Assembly (NCBI RefSeq): GCF_022808935.1
Contig: NZ_JAKZFR010000001.1
Location: 868,001-932,000, forward strand
Length of the DNA: 64,000 bases
Reading direction: 5' to 3'
Source: Geothrix sp. SG200
Lineage (GTDB): Bacteria > Acidobacteriota > Holophagae > Holophagales > Holophagaceae
In this document: piece after piece, positions 54,069 through 64,000 of the stretch
Layout of the letters: each line of letters opens with the position of its first letter
Numbering within the stretch: position 1 is the first letter of the stretch
The notes under the pieces: generated by a model
Seen by the model: the letters and a program-made list of their open reading frames with translations, nothing else
Databases searched by the model: none
Told to the model about the DNA's origin: nothing
Translations under genes and position numbers: made by a program

Positions 54069-54206
54069 GGGCTCCTCCTTTCCACGTCCTCGATGGAGGC
54101 ACTGGATAAGATGCTGGAAAAGCAGGATCAGTGCCAGGCCATGCTGGTCCAATCTCCGAGTCGGAGCGCCCAGGCCTGTTGGGAAACGGTTTCCGCGTGG
54201 CCGGAA

Positions 54207-54962
54207 TCAGTGCTGCAGCAGGTTCCGCAGCTCGTCCATCTGCGCCTTCGACGCAAGCGGGCGGCTTGGCTGGGTGCCATCGATGGGCACCGCGAGCACC
54301 TCCGCCGATTCGGCCTTCCGAGCATCACTCCGGGTTTCCACGACCAGGTAGACCGTTCGGCGGAGGCTGTCGTAGTGCCAATTCCCGCATGTGGTTCCGG
54401 CGGCCGTTACCGCGCGAAGATTGCGGCCCGACGCGTCGCAGAGCCAGATCCGGGCCTCGTCGCCTTCGTCGAGTCGGCCATTCCCGTTCGTGTCCGTATC
54501 GACGATGCTCACCACCAGGCCGTCGACCCGGGCGCTTCTGGTCTCTTCCCCATCCTCAAGGGTGTCGTAGCGGAGGATGAGGCTTTTCCGGGAGAGCAGG
54601 GGCCGGGAGGCCAGCGTCTTCGCGTCCACGAAGAGGAGGTTGAAGAGCGGGACGCTCGGGGCGCCCTTGCTGTAGCTCCCGATGCCTCGGGGCTCCTCGG
54701 ATTCCTGCGGGAGTCCCTCCACGGGAACGAGCAGGGTGTCCGTGCCCTTCAGGGACTTCGGGAGGCCCAGGCGCAGGATGGCGGGCTGGGAGGGAGCATC
54801 CGCGGCGGTCGCCGGGATGCCGGCCGGAAGGCTCTGCCCCCGGGCGCGGGAGGGCCAGAGCGCAGTGAGGCCCGTGATCAGCAGAACGATCAGGCCCGCC
54901 AGCAGGAGTGTTCCGTTCACGGCCCAGAGCAGGCGGTTGTAGCGCTCGAGGTCGAACCTCAT
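54207..54962 (-). CDS. Membrane-anchored protein with EF-hand-like loop
   Basis: A 251-residue protein with one N-terminal transmembrane helix (about 11-35, LLWAVNGTLLLAGLIVLLITG). The outside part contains DTDTNGNGRLDEGDEARIW near residue 155, a D-x-D-x-N-G-x-x-D-E calcium-binding loop as in EF-hand or dockerin-like sites. Function is unknown. Its start overlaps the rpe stop by 4 nt, so it is cotranslated with a sugar-phosphate enzyme, a link with no obvious meaning. Confidence 0.65.
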   Translation of the reverse strand: MRFDLERYNRLLWAVNGTLLLAGLIVLLITGLTALWPSRARGQSLPAGIPATAADAPSQPAILRLGLPKSLKGTDTLLVPVEGLPQESEEPRGIGSYSKGAPSVPLFNLLFVDAKTLASRPLLSRKSLILRYDTLEDGEETRSARVDGLVVSIVDTDTNGNGRLDEGDEARIWLCDASGRNLRAVTAAGTTCGNWHYDSLRRTVYLVVETRSDARKAESAEVLAVPIDGTQPSRPLASKAQMDELRNLLQH

Positions 54963-55645
54963 GCCTGCCGCCCGGTGGCCATTTCGCGCAGCAGACTAGC
55001 CACGGCGGCCTTGGGATCCTCGGCCTTGAACACGGCGTTGCCGGCCACCAGGCAATCGGCTCCGGCGCGGATGAGGTCCGCGGCGTTCTTCAGACTCACG
55101 CCCCCGTCCACCTGGATGAAGAAGGGCACGCCGCGCTGGGCCCGGAGGGCATCCAGGCGCTTCACCTTGTCGAGCACCCGGGGAATGAAGCTCTGGCCGC
55201 CGAAGCCGGGGTTCACGCTCATGAGCAGCACGAAGTCGAAGTCGCCGACGAGATCCACCAGAGTCTCGACGGGCGTGCCCGGATTCAGCACCACGCCCGC
55301 CTTGCCGCCGGCCTGACGGATGGCGGCCAGGGTGCGGTGCAGGTGGGGATCGGCCTCCTGGTGGATGCTCACCCAGTCGGCGCCCGCCTTCACGAAGTCA
55401 GCGGCATAGCGCAGGGGCTCCACGATCATCAGGTGACAGTCCAGGGGCAGGGAGGTGGCCTTGCGCAGGCTCTCCACCACAGGCAGGCCGATGGTGATGT
55501 TGGGCACGAAGCGGCCGTCCATGACGTCCACGTGCACCACCTGGGCGCCCGCAGCGGCGATCGTCCGAAGTTCCTCGCCCAGCCGCGTGAAGTCCGCGGA
55601 GAGCAGGGACGGGGCCAGCAGGGGGGAAGCGGGGCGGAGGCTCAT
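54959..55645 (-). CDS. rpe: Ribulose-phosphate 3-epimerase
   Basis: Interconverts ribulose 5-phosphate and xylulose 5-phosphate in the pentose phosphate pathway. The blocks LLAPSLLSADFTRLGEEL, VHVDVMDGRFVPNITIG, HLMIVEP, LMSVNPGFGGQSFIP and QVDGGVSLKNA are all present, including the metal-binding His and the two catalytic Asp. ATG 55645 gives 228 residues, the usual length; an in-frame start further upstream would read through a repeat element. The gene downstream overlaps by 4 nt. Confidence 0.96.
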   Translation of the reverse strand: MSLRPASPLLAPSLLSADFTRLGEELRTIAAAGAQVVHVDVMDGRFVPNITIGLPVVESLRKATSLPLDCHLMIVEPLRYAADFVKAGADWVSIHQEADPHLHRTLAAIRQAGGKAGVVLNPGTPVETLVDLVGDFDFVLLMSVNPGFGGQSFIPRVLDKVKRLDALRAQRGVPFFIQVDGGVSLKNAADLIRAGADCLVAGNAVFKAEDPKAAVASLLREMATGRQA

Positions 55646-55684
55646 GGTTCCAGTATTCCAGAGGCAGTCTTCATCGAGGTTAAA

Positions 55685-55777
55685 GACCTCCACGAAGGAC
55701 ACAAAGGGAAATACAAAAGCACGAAGGGCCATCCATCCGTGTCCTTCGTGCCTTGCTTCGTATCCTTCGTGGAGGTC
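55685..55777. repeat. Inverted repeat element upstream of rpe
   Basis: GACCTCCACGAAGGAC (55685-55700) and ATCCTTCGTGGAGGTC (55762-55777) form 15/16-bp inverted arms. Inside are a second pair, AAGCACGAAGG and CCTTCGTGCCTT, and several CACGAAGG/CCTTCGTG units. The motif TCCTTCGTGGAG is a recurrent intergenic repeat in various bacterial genomes (from memory). It sits between the amidohydrolase stop and rpe start. Confidence 0.8.
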
Positions 55778-55783
55778 CTTGTT

Positions 55784-57397
55784 TCAGTGCCCGAGGGGCA
55801 CCTCCACCCCGTTCACCCACAGCCGCCCGGGCTTCACCTTCCGCAGTGCCTCAGGGGAGAGGGAACCCAGCGGGGCCTGGACCCACAACAGGTCGGCCAC
55901 AGCGCCCTTCTGGAGCGTGCCCAGCTCCTTGGCATGGCCCAGGGCGGCGGCGTTGCCGGCGGTGTAGGCGCGGATCGCCTCGGCGCGGGTGAGGCGCTGC
56001 GCGGGCAGGAAGCCACCGGGCGGATCGCCCGCCGGGTCCTGGCGCGTCTCCGCGGCCGCGAGGCTCACGAAGGGATTGGGGTCCTCCACTGGGGCATCGC
56101 TCCCGAAGGCCAGCAGGGCCCCGCCGTTCGCAAGGGTCCGCCAGGGGAAGGCCTCGTCCACGCGATCGGGGCCCAGACGGGCGGGAGTCCAGCTGTGGTC
56201 CAAGGTGCAGTGGACGGGCTGGATGCTGGCCACGACGCCGAGCTTGCCGAAGCGGGCCGCATCCTCGGCGGTGACGATCTGGGCGTGTTCGATGCGCGGA
56301 GGCAGGTTGCTCGAGCGGCCGGCCTTGCGCTCGGCGGCGGCGATCAGGTCCAGGGCAGCCCGGTTCGCGGCATCGCCGATGGCGTGGATGGCCGGCTGGA
56401 ACCCGGCACGCATGGTGATGGAGACGTCCAGTGCGACCTTGGCGGGATCCGTGACCCAGAGGCCCTGGGTGGAGGGCTCATCGGCGTACGGGGCGAGCAG
56501 ACGTGCCCCGCGGCTGCCCAGGGCGCCGTCCAGGTAGAACTTGACGCCCTGAACCTGGAAGAAGGACAGGCTCTTGGCCCGGCCCTGCCGAAGTTCCCGC
56601 AGCATCAGCGCGTGATCGTGGTTCATGTACGCGAACACGCGGATGGGCAGGGCCCCCGCGGCGGCCAGGCGCCGGTAGGCGGCCAACTCGCGCGCGCCCG
56701 CGCCCATGTCGGCCACGGCCGTGAATCCGTTGGCGCGCAGGGTGGCAAGGCCTGCTTTGAGCCTTGCTTCCAGCTCGGTGGCACTGGGCTCGGGGATGAG
56801 CTTCTCCACCAGCTGCACGGCCGCATCCAGGAGGATGCCCGTGGGCTTTCCGCTGGCATCCTTGAGGATGCGTCCGCCCTCGGGATCCGGCGTCTTGGGG
56901 CCGATGCCCGCCAGGGCCAGCGCGGCGGTGTTCACCCAGGCCGCGTGGCCGTCCACCCGCTGGAGGAAGGCGGGCCGGGACCCCGTGATGGCGTCCAGGT
57001 CCGCCGCCCTGGGGAAGGCCTTGCCCGGCCACCGGTTCTGGTCCCAGCCCCGTCCCAGCAGCCAGCCCTTGGGATGGGCCGCAGTCCAGGCCCGGAGGCG
57101 CTCCAGCGTGCCTGAAAGATCCGCCGGCCCCGTGAGGTTGGCCTTCCGGCTGAGGGCGCCCAGTCCACCCACATGGGAATGGCCTTCGATGAGCCCGGGC
57201 AGGAGGGTGCCACCCGGGAGCTCGACCTGCTGCGCTTTCGGATGGGCCTTGGCGAGCGCCTCCACAGGGCCAACCGCGAGGATCCTCCCCTTCCGCACGA
57301 CCACGGCCTGGCCGTGCTGCTGGCCTTGGTCGGTCCACAGATCGGCGCCCTTGATCAGGCGGTAGGAAACGGGGGGGGTGGCGGGCGGCATCGGCAT
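55784..57397 (-). CDS. YtcJ-like amidohydrolase
   Basis: A 537-residue metal-dependent hydrolase of the amidohydrolase-3 group (N-substituted formamide deformylase/YtcJ type). The metal-binding start is LLPGLIEGHSHVGGLG, followed by RGWDQNRWPGKAFPRAADLD, a hallmark of this subfamily, then VQGVKFYLDGALGSRGARLL with the bridging Lys region, IHAIGDAANRAALD, and FGSDAPVEDPNPF. The substrate is unknown. ATG 57397 is used (AGGA eight bases upstream); ATG 57427 is an alternative. No signal peptide is evident. Confidence 0.88.
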   Translation of the reverse strand: MPMPPATPPVSYRLIKGADLWTDQGQQHGQAVVVRKGRILAVGPVEALAKAHPKAQQVELPGGTLLPGLIEGHSHVGGLGALSRKANLTGPADLSGTLERLRAWTAAHPKGWLLGRGWDQNRWPGKAFPRAADLDAITGSRPAFLQRVDGHAAWVNTAALALAGIGPKTPDPEGGRILKDASGKPTGILLDAAVQLVEKLIPEPSATELEARLKAGLATLRANGFTAVADMGAGARELAAYRRLAAAGALPIRVFAYMNHDHALMLRELRQGRAKSLSFFQVQGVKFYLDGALGSRGARLLAPYADEPSTQGLWVTDPAKVALDVSITMRAGFQPAIHAIGDAANRAALDLIAAAERKAGRSSNLPPRIEHAQIVTAEDAARFGKLGVVASIQPVHCTLDHSWTPARLGPDRVDEAFPWRTLANGGALLAFGSDAPVEDPNPFVSLAAAETRQDPAGDPPGGFLPAQRLTRAEAIRAYTAGNAAALGHAKELGTLQKGAVADLLWVQAPLGSLSPEALRKVKPGRLWVNGVEVPLGH

Positions 57398-57499
57398 GGG
57401 CGGGTTCCTCGGGGTTTCTGGAAGCATAGCTTCGCGAGGATTCAGCCCGGAAGGGTGCGGAGGATGGCAGGCAGGAAGGAGGGCTGGATGGGCGGGTGA

Positions 57500-57570
57500 T
57501 CCGAGCTTGAATTGGTATAAAAATGTGATAATTGATGTATAAAAATTTATATTACATCTATTTAGGCCTT
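57500..57570. promoter_or_regulatory. AT-rich promoter-like region upstream of the GGDEF-EAL gene
   Basis: An unusually AT-rich stretch in the 251-nt divergent spacer, with several TATAAA/TAATT-like hexamers and TTGAAT near 57508. It probably holds promoters for the divergent amidohydrolase and GGDEF-EAL genes. I cannot fix exact elements, and no c-di-GMP riboswitch motif is seen. Confidence 0.35.
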
Positions 57571-57648
57571 CGGTCGGGTGACGGCCATCACTGACGATTC
57601 TCTCGGGATCGCAGACAGTTGACCATTGGGTAATGAATAAGGAGGCCC

Positions 57649-60027
57649 GTGCCACCCTGGACCGAAACCGCAGATTGGCTGAAGACCGACTCAGGCGCCT
57701 TCCTGGCGGCCGGGCGGATGCCCCTCGGGACCACTCCTTGGACCGACCAGGAAACCCGCGCGAGGCTGGTGGCCATGGCCCGCTGGATCCTGCTGGCGAT
57801 CATCGGCGCCTATGGGCTTTTCGCCGGCGGCATCCTTTCTGTCAGCGCCTACAGGGTCTTCCTCACCCAAGCCCAGCTGGCCTTTCTTGCAGGCGCCGTG
57901 GCTTCCGTGGCTGCCTACAGCCTGGTCCTCCAGCAGGGCTGGTTCGGTGTGAGAGGGTTCCGGTACTCGGATCACGCCCAGATCCTGCTGGACCTCTTCT
58001 TCATCACGGTCCTGATCCACTTCAGCGGAGGGCCGTCCAGCTGGTTCTGGCCGGCCTACCTGATCGCCACCATGGAGGCGGCCTTCCTGCTGCCCCGCCC
58101 GCGAGAGGTCTGGGCCGTCGGCGCCATCGGCGGGGCCATGCACGGCCTCATGCTGGCGGGGCACTATCTCCGCCTTCTGCCCCCGGTGGCCATGCCTTTC
58201 ACCTCGGCAGACCTCGGCGCCAATCCGCTCTACCTGTGCTTGATCTGGTCCTGGGCCGCGATCCTGAATGCGGCGGTGGCCTTCATCACGGCCCGCCTCA
58301 TGGGAGTCATCCGGTGGGAGCACCGGGCCCTGAAGGCCCGCGAGGCCCAGCTGCAGCAGTTCGTGGACACGGCGAACGACCTGATCGTCTGCCTCACGCC
58401 TGAAGGCCGATTCCTGTACGCCAACCCCCTCTGGGTGAGGACCCTCGGGTACGGCCTCGAGGACCTGGAGACCACCACCTTCTTCGATCTCATCGACCTG
58501 GACCACCGGGCCCGCCTGCTGAAGGAGTTCGGGCGGGCCATGAAGGAGGCGCGGGGAACCACCATAGAGGCCGACGTCCTGGCCAGGAGCGGGACCCGCA
58601 TCTCCGTCGAGGGGAACCTCGCCCCGACCCTCAAGGACGGGCGTCCGGGAATGGTCTGGTGCATCTGCCGCGACGTGACTGCGCGGCGGCAGGCCGAGGA
58701 GCAGCTCTTTCGGATGGCCCACTTCGACGGCCTGACGGGCCTGCCCAACCGGGCCTCCCTGCTGGAGAAACTGAACGGGGCCCAGGAGGCGGCCCGGAGG
58801 TCCGGCCGGAGCCTCGCGGTGCTGTTCGTGGACCTGGACCGCTTCAAGCTGATCAATGACACCCTGGGCCACGCGGTGGGCGACGAGCTCCTGCGCCAGG
58901 CCGCGCAACGGATGAAGACCGCGATCCGCGAAAGCGACACGGTCAGCCGCATCGGGGGCGACGAGTTCATCGTGACCCTGAACGATGTGCAGGATCCCAA
59001 GGAGGCTTCGGCTCTGGCGGGAAGGCTTCTCAGACCGCTGGCGCGGCCTTTCCACATCGGCGGCCAGGAGATCTTCGTGACGGCCAGCGTCGGCATCAGC
59101 CTCTTCCCGGAGGATGGCGAGGGTGGCGAAGCCCTGGTGAAGAAGGCCGACAGCGCGATGTACCACGCCAAGAGCCGGGGCAGGAACAACTACCAGTTCT
59201 ATCATCCGGGGATGGACCAGGACGCCGAGCGGAGGCTCGTGCTGTCCACCGGGCTTCGCCACGCCCTGGAGGCCGGCGAGTTCCGCGTGCTCTACCAGCC
59301 GAAAGTGGAGGTGGACACGGGCCGGATGACCGCCATTGAGGCCCTGGTCCGCTGGGAGCATCCCGATCTGGGCCTTCTCCCACCCTCCGAGTTCATTCCG
59401 CTGGCTGAGGAGACCGGTCTCATCCTCCCTATCGGTGAGTGGGTGCTGCGCGAGGCGTGCAGCCAGGGCGCCCGGTGGCAGGCCCAGGGCCTTCGTCCCA
59501 TGCGCATCGGCGTGAACCTCTCCGGCTACCAGCTCCAGCAGGCCGGCATGGCGGCCACAGTGCGGCGGATCCTGGAGGAGACGGAGCTGGATCCGCAGTG
59601 GCTGGAGCTGGAGATCACGGAGACGGTGGTCATGCAGAATCCGGCGCTGGCCGTGGCCGTGCTGGACGAGGTGAAGGCCCTAGGCATCCACGTCTCCATC
59701 GACGATTTCGGGACAGGCTACTCTTCCCTCGCGCAGCTCAAGCGTTTCTCCGTCAGCACCCTCAAGATCGACAAGTCCTTCATCCGCGATCTGGAGCACA
59801 ACCCCACCGACGCCGCCATCGCCACGGCCATCATCGCCATGGGCGCGTGCCTCAACCTGCAGGTGGTCGCCGAGGGCGTGGAGACCGAGGGACAGCTTGC
59901 CTTCCTCCGGGAGCGTCAGTGCCACGGCGCCCAGGGGTTCCTGTTCGGCCATGCGGTGCCGGCGGAGGCGATTGCCAGTGTCCTGGAACAGGAGGACCGG
60001 GAATCCCAGATCGTGATGGTGACCTAG
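57649..60027 (+). CDS. Membrane PAS-GGDEF-EAL c-di-GMP enzyme
   Basis: A 792-residue protein with five to six N-terminal transmembrane helices (about 42-210), a PAS domain (about 240-350, [20 protein letters not shown]), a GGDEF domain and an EAL domain. GGDEF is intact at 436-440, and RESD lies five residues before it, an RxxD inhibitory site for product feedback. EAL is intact at E564-A-L-V-R-W, with [18 protein letters not shown] and AEGVET. It may both make and degrade c-di-GMP. The start is GTG 57649 with GGAGG upstream. Confidence 0.93.
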   Translation: MPPWTETADWLKTDSGAFLAAGRMPLGTTPWTDQETRARLVAMARWILLAIIGAYGLFAGGILSVSAYRVFLTQAQLAFLAGAVASVAAYSLVLQQGWFGVRGFRYSDHAQILLDLFFITVLIHFSGGPSSWFWPAYLIATMEAAFLLPRPREVWAVGAIGGAMHGLMLAGHYLRLLPPVAMPFTSADLGANPLYLCLIWSWAAILNAAVAFITARLMGVIRWEHRALKAREAQLQQFVDTANDLIVCLTPEGRFLYANPLWVRTLGYGLEDLETTTFFDLIDLDHRARLLKEFGRAMKEARGTTIEADVLARSGTRISVEGNLAPTLKDGRPGMVWCICRDVTARRQAEEQLFRMAHFDGLTGLPNRASLLEKLNGAQEAARRSGRSLAVLFVDLDRFKLINDTLGHAVGDELLRQAAQRMKTAIRESDTVSRIGGDEFIVTLNDVQDPKEASALAGRLLRPLARPFHIGGQEIFVTASVGISLFPEDGEGGEALVKKADSAMYHAKSRGRNNYQFYHPGMDQDAERRLVLSTGLRHALEAGEFRVLYQPKVEVDTGRMTAIEALVRWEHPDLGLLPPSEFIPLAEETGLILPIGEWVLREACSQGARWQAQGLRPMRIGVNLSGYQLQQAGMAATVRRILEETELDPQWLELEITETVVMQNPALAVAVLDEVKALGIHVSIDDFGTGYSSLAQLKRFSVSTLKIDKSFIRDLEHNPTDAAIATAIIAMGACLNLQVVAEGVETEGQLAFLRERQCHGAQGFLFGHAVPAEAIASVLEQEDRESQIVMVT

Positions 60028-60079
60028 GACCCGCCAGGGGCCGGAGTCCCGATGCTATCGTGGATTCCACGGAGGCCCC

Positions 60080-61735
<1,656 letters not shown>

Positions 61736-61843
61736 GTCACATCAGTTGGCCGAAATGTCGGTTGAAGGAGTGGTCCAGGCATCCGAATTGCATTACCGTG
61801 ACCAACCCGTCCCGCTCCTGCGGGACCCCATCCCGGAGGCATC

Positions 61844-62095
61844 ATGCGTATCGCCATCCTCACCGCCGCAGCGGCGCTGCTCCTCGCTCTTCCCGCCCAG
61901 GCCAAGATGCCCTTCGTCAAGAAGGCCCAGGAGCTGGGCTTCACCGACGTCAAGGACTGCAAGGCCTGCCACGTGGGCGCCGCCAAGAAGGGTGGCGAGA
62001 TGACCGCGCGCGGCAAGTTCCTCGAAGAGACCAAGGCCAAGAAGAAGGCCGCCGAGGTCGACCTGAACTGGCTGAAGGACTACAAGGGCAAGTGA
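61844..62095 (+). CDS. Small monohaem c-type cytochrome
   Basis: An 83-residue periplasmic protein: signal peptide IAILTAAAALLLALPAQA, then one CKACH haem-binding motif near residue 45 and a Lys-rich tail. The small size and single CxxCH suggest an electron carrier, perhaps for the multihaem cytochrome encoded 218 nt downstream. GGAGG lies before ATG 61844 and a strong terminator follows, so it is a separate transcript. Haem would be attached by the ResB/CcsA system found at 17904-20838. Confidence 0.85.
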   Translation: MRIAILTAAAALLLALPAQAKMPFVKKAQELGFTDVKDCKACHVGAAKKGGEMTARGKFLEETKAKKKAAEVDLNWLKDYKGK

Positions 62096-62120
62096 GCCGC
62101 TGACGCGGGCTCCCGATCTC

Positions 62121-62148
62121 GCCGGGCGGGTCTCCCGCCCGGTTTTTT
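62121..62148 (+). terminator. Rho-independent terminator after the monohaem cytochrome
   Basis: CCGGGCGGG (62122-62130) pairs with CCCGCCCGG (62134-62142) around a TCT loop, followed by TTTTTT. A strong intrinsic terminator 25 nt after the stop. Confidence 0.93.
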
Positions 62149-62239
62149 CTGTACTCGTGGGGTGTCCTGTCAATGAATTCCGACATCTGTAGCGACATGT
62201 AACTAAGAACATACAAGGATTTCGGGTCTGGATCGGTCC

Positions 62240-62253
62240 GTGATCTAAATCAC
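62240..62253 (+). promoter_or_regulatory. Palindromic CRP/FNR-type site upstream of the multihaem cytochrome
   Basis: GTGATCTAAATCAC is a palindrome of the GTGAT-N4-ATCAC form, close to FNR (TTGAT-N4-ATCAA) and CRP (GTGA-N6-TCAC) operators. Its centre is 67 bp before ATG 62314. A regulator of the CRP/FNR family responding to oxygen or redox state would fit the gene it precedes. Confidence 0.5.
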
Positions 62254-62313
62254 CATCAGGTATCTTATTGGGAGGTAACCGCGCTAGGGTGATAGCTGAC
62301 ATGTGAGGTAGCT

Positions 62314-64000
62314 ATGCGTCTGCTGCTCGCTGGATTGCTCTCCGCCTTCCTCGCCGCCGCTCCCCCTTCAGCCAACGACTGTGTCGCCTGCCATGACATC
62401 GATCTGGCGAAATTCGCGACCACCAAGCATGGAAGCATGGGTTGCACGGACTGCCACAGCAGCATCACCAGGCTGCCCCATGCCGACAAGCCCGCGCCGG
62501 TGAACTGCGCGGACTGCCACGCGGACCAGGTCAAGGCCTACAAGAAGAGTGTCCACGGCGTCGCCAAGCAGAACGGGATGACCGACGCGGCTACGTGCGC
62601 TTCCTGCCACGGCCCAGCCCACGCCATCCTCGGCGCGAGCGATCCCGCCTCGAAGGTGGCCAAGAAGAACCTCGCCGACACCTGCGGCACCTGCCACTCC
62701 AACCCGGATTTCCTCTCCAAGCACCAGATCCCCTTCGTCAAGCCGGTGGAGGCCTACCGTCTGAGCGTCCATGGGCGCGAAGTGGCCAAGGGGAACGCCG
62801 CTGCGGCCTCCTGCTCCGATTGCCATGGCAGCCACGACATCCTCGCCTCGCGGGATCCCCAGGCAAAGGTGAACCGGGCCAACGTCGCGGACACCTGCGG
62901 CGTCTGCCACCCGGACATCCAGGCCGCCTACGCGGACAGCATCCACGGCCTCGCCCTGAAGCGCGGCTCCAAGGATTCCCCCACCTGCACGACCTGCCAC
63001 GGCGAGCACGACATCCTGGCGCCCTCGGAGGCCGGTTCCCTGGTGAACGCGGCCCGGGTGTCCGCCACGACCTGCGGCCGTTGCCATGGGGACGAGCGCC
63101 TGAACACCCGCTACGGGTTCGGCGACAAGGTCCCCGCCTACCAGGACAGCTTCCACGGGCTCGCGGTCCGCGGTGGCGGGAAGTCCGCCGCCAACTGTGC
63201 ATCCTGCCATGGGGTGCACAACATCCTGCCCTCGGCGGATTCCAGGTCCACGGTGAACCCGGCCAACCTGGCCCAGACCTGCGGGAAGTGTCATCCGGGC
63301 GCCGGGGCTAAGCTGGCGGCAGCCCCCATCCACGTGCGCACGGCCACCATGACGGAGCATGTCTCCGTGCGCTGGATCCGGTTGGCCTACCTGGCCCTCA
63401 TCCCCCTGACCATCGGATTCATGCTGCTGCACAACTTCCTCGACTGGCTGGCCAAGCTGCGGCGCGGACCTCACCACGGCGCCACCCACGAGGGCTTCCC
63501 GCGCATGAACCTGACGTTCCGGATCACCCACGGCATGGTGATCGTGAGCTTCATCTCCCTCGTCATCACGGGCTTCGCCCTGAAGTTCCCGGAATCCGCC
63601 TGGGTGAAGCTCTTCCAGTCCTTCGACCCTGATTCCAGCCTCCGCGGTGTGGTCCATCGCATCGCGGCCGTGGTGATGATGGCGGGCACGGTGTTCCACT
63701 TCGTCCACCTCGCCCTGTCGAAGCGGGACCGCATCATCCTCGTGGAGCTGCTCCCCTCCTGGCAGGACGCCAAGGACATCTTCAACATGTTCCGGTTCAA
63801 CCTGGGCCTGATCAAGGAACGTCCCACCTTCGGCATGTTCGGCTACCCCGAGAAGATGGAGTACTGGGCCTTCATGTGGGGCACCGTGGTGATGGCCGTG
63901 ACGGGCGTCCTGTTGTGGGCCGAGAACTGGAGCCTGCGCCACTTCCCGAAGTGGGTCCTGGACGCGGCCACGGCGGCCCATTGGTACGAAGCCATCCTGG
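62314..64000 (+). CDS. CbcL-like multihaem cytochrome c / cytochrome b fusion (3' end cut)
   Basis: The frame is open from ATG 62314 (GAGGT upstream) to the window end, about 562 residues. A signal peptide (LLLAGLLSAFLAAAPPSA) is followed by 11 CxxCH motifs at residues 23, 44, 65, 95, 124, 167, 195, 225, 254, 295 and 323, in repeats containing CHG-x-HDIL and TCG-x-CH. A first membrane helix lies at about 350-370, then a b-type part with FRITHGMVIVSFISLVITGF and VVHRIAAVVMMAGTVFHFVH. This is the layout of CbcL, an inner-membrane quinol oxidase of Geobacter used in extracellular electron transfer, which has nine c-haems. The C-terminus is missing. Confidence 0.88.
   Translation, partial: MRLLLAGLLSAFLAAAPPSANDCVACHDIDLAKFATTKHGSMGCTDCHSSITRLPHADKPAPVNCADCHADQVKAYKKSVHGVAKQNGMTDAATCASCHGPAHAILGASDPASKVAKKNLADTCGTCHSNPDFLSKHQIPFVKPVEAYRLSVHGREVAKGNAAAASCSDCHGSHDILASRDPQAKVNRANVADTCGVCHPDIQAAYADSIHGLALKRGSKDSPTCTTCHGEHDILAPSEAGSLVNAARVSATTCGRCHGDERLNTRYGFGDKVPAYQDSFHGLAVRGGGKSAANCASCHGVHNILPSADSRSTVNPANLAQTCGKCHPGAGAKLAAAPIHVRTATMTEHVSVRWIRLAYLALIPLTIGFMLLHNFLDWLAKLRRGPHHGATHEGFPRMNLTFRITHGMVIVSFISLVITGFALKFPESAWVKLFQSFDPDSSLRGVVHRIAAVVMMAGTVFHFVHLALSKRDRIILVELLPSWQDAKDIFNMFRFNLGLIKERPTFGMFGYPEKMEYWAFMWGTVVMAVTGVLLWAENWSLRHFPKWVLDAATAAHWYEAIL

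Noticed and set aside
57398-57648. Possible c-di-GMP riboswitch before the GGDEF-EAL gene
   Set aside because: The conserved GEMM core and its tetraloop receptor are not present; the spacer is only AT-rich.

Overview
The window is GC-rich, almost fully coding DNA from a Gram-negative bacterium. It carries an mraZ-led cell-wall cluster, a meso-diaminopimelate-type MurE, a ResB/CcsA (system II) cytochrome c maturation pair, a eukaryote-like Ser/Thr kinase with a membrane anchor, a TolB/FlgO-type sensor protein, and a multihaem c/b cytochrome of the kind used by metal reducers. Together these fit Acidobacteriota, most likely Holophagales (Geothrix-like). That placement is inference from gene content; no 16S gene or tRNA is visible.

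Layout. (1) 1-3545: tail of an RND-like permease, a TolC-family outer-membrane protein, a TetR/CecR-like repressor and a DUF3187 protein. (2) 3546-4649: a poorly conserved patch with a decayed MbcA/ParS-like antitoxin, then the mraZ promoter with five AGTGG boxes at exact 10-bp spacing. (3) 4650-17256: mraZ-rsmH-ftsL-ftsI-murE-tsaC-murF-mraY, a convergent EAL gene, murD and a GlcD-like FAD oxidase. Several junctions are ATGA overlaps. (4) 17325-26664: secreted protein, ccsA-resB-lipoprotein operon, phenylalanine hydroxylase with pterin dehydratase, SpoU methyltransferase, thioredoxin-like protein, zinc alcohol dehydrogenase. (5) 26774-31163: Ser/Thr kinase with TPRs, a small exported protein and a CadC-like membrane regulator; kinase and regulator share a TolB/FlgO-type sensor. 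(6) 31120-34328: small accessory genes. (7) 34584-41877: pyrC, guaB, an orphan peptide-ABC ATPase, DUF465, a Kelch lipoprotein, hutI. (8) 41965-53242: an alpha-2-macroglobulin operon with the gene order of E. coli yfaA-T-S-P-Q (mag operon of Pseudomonas), ending in a GIY-YIG gene. (9) 53226-61735: Arg/Pro-rich exported protein, EF-hand-like membrane protein, rpe, YtcJ-like amidohydrolase, GGDEF-EAL protein, acyl-CoA mutase large subunit. (10) 61844-64000: small monohaem cytochrome and the start of a CbcL-like cytochrome with 11 CxxCH motifs fused to a b-type membrane domain, cut by the window end.

The most unusual content is region 8: the macroglobulin keeps a CxEQ thioester motif and is encoded with a papain-like DUF1175 protein, an SxxK/SxN/KTG-bearing protein, and a protein joining a HExxH zincin-like motif to a SpoIID-like end. 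Other points of interest are the 11-haem cytochrome with a palindromic CRP/FNR-type site upstream, the mraZ operator, and three spacers holding heptamer or inverted-repeat arrays.
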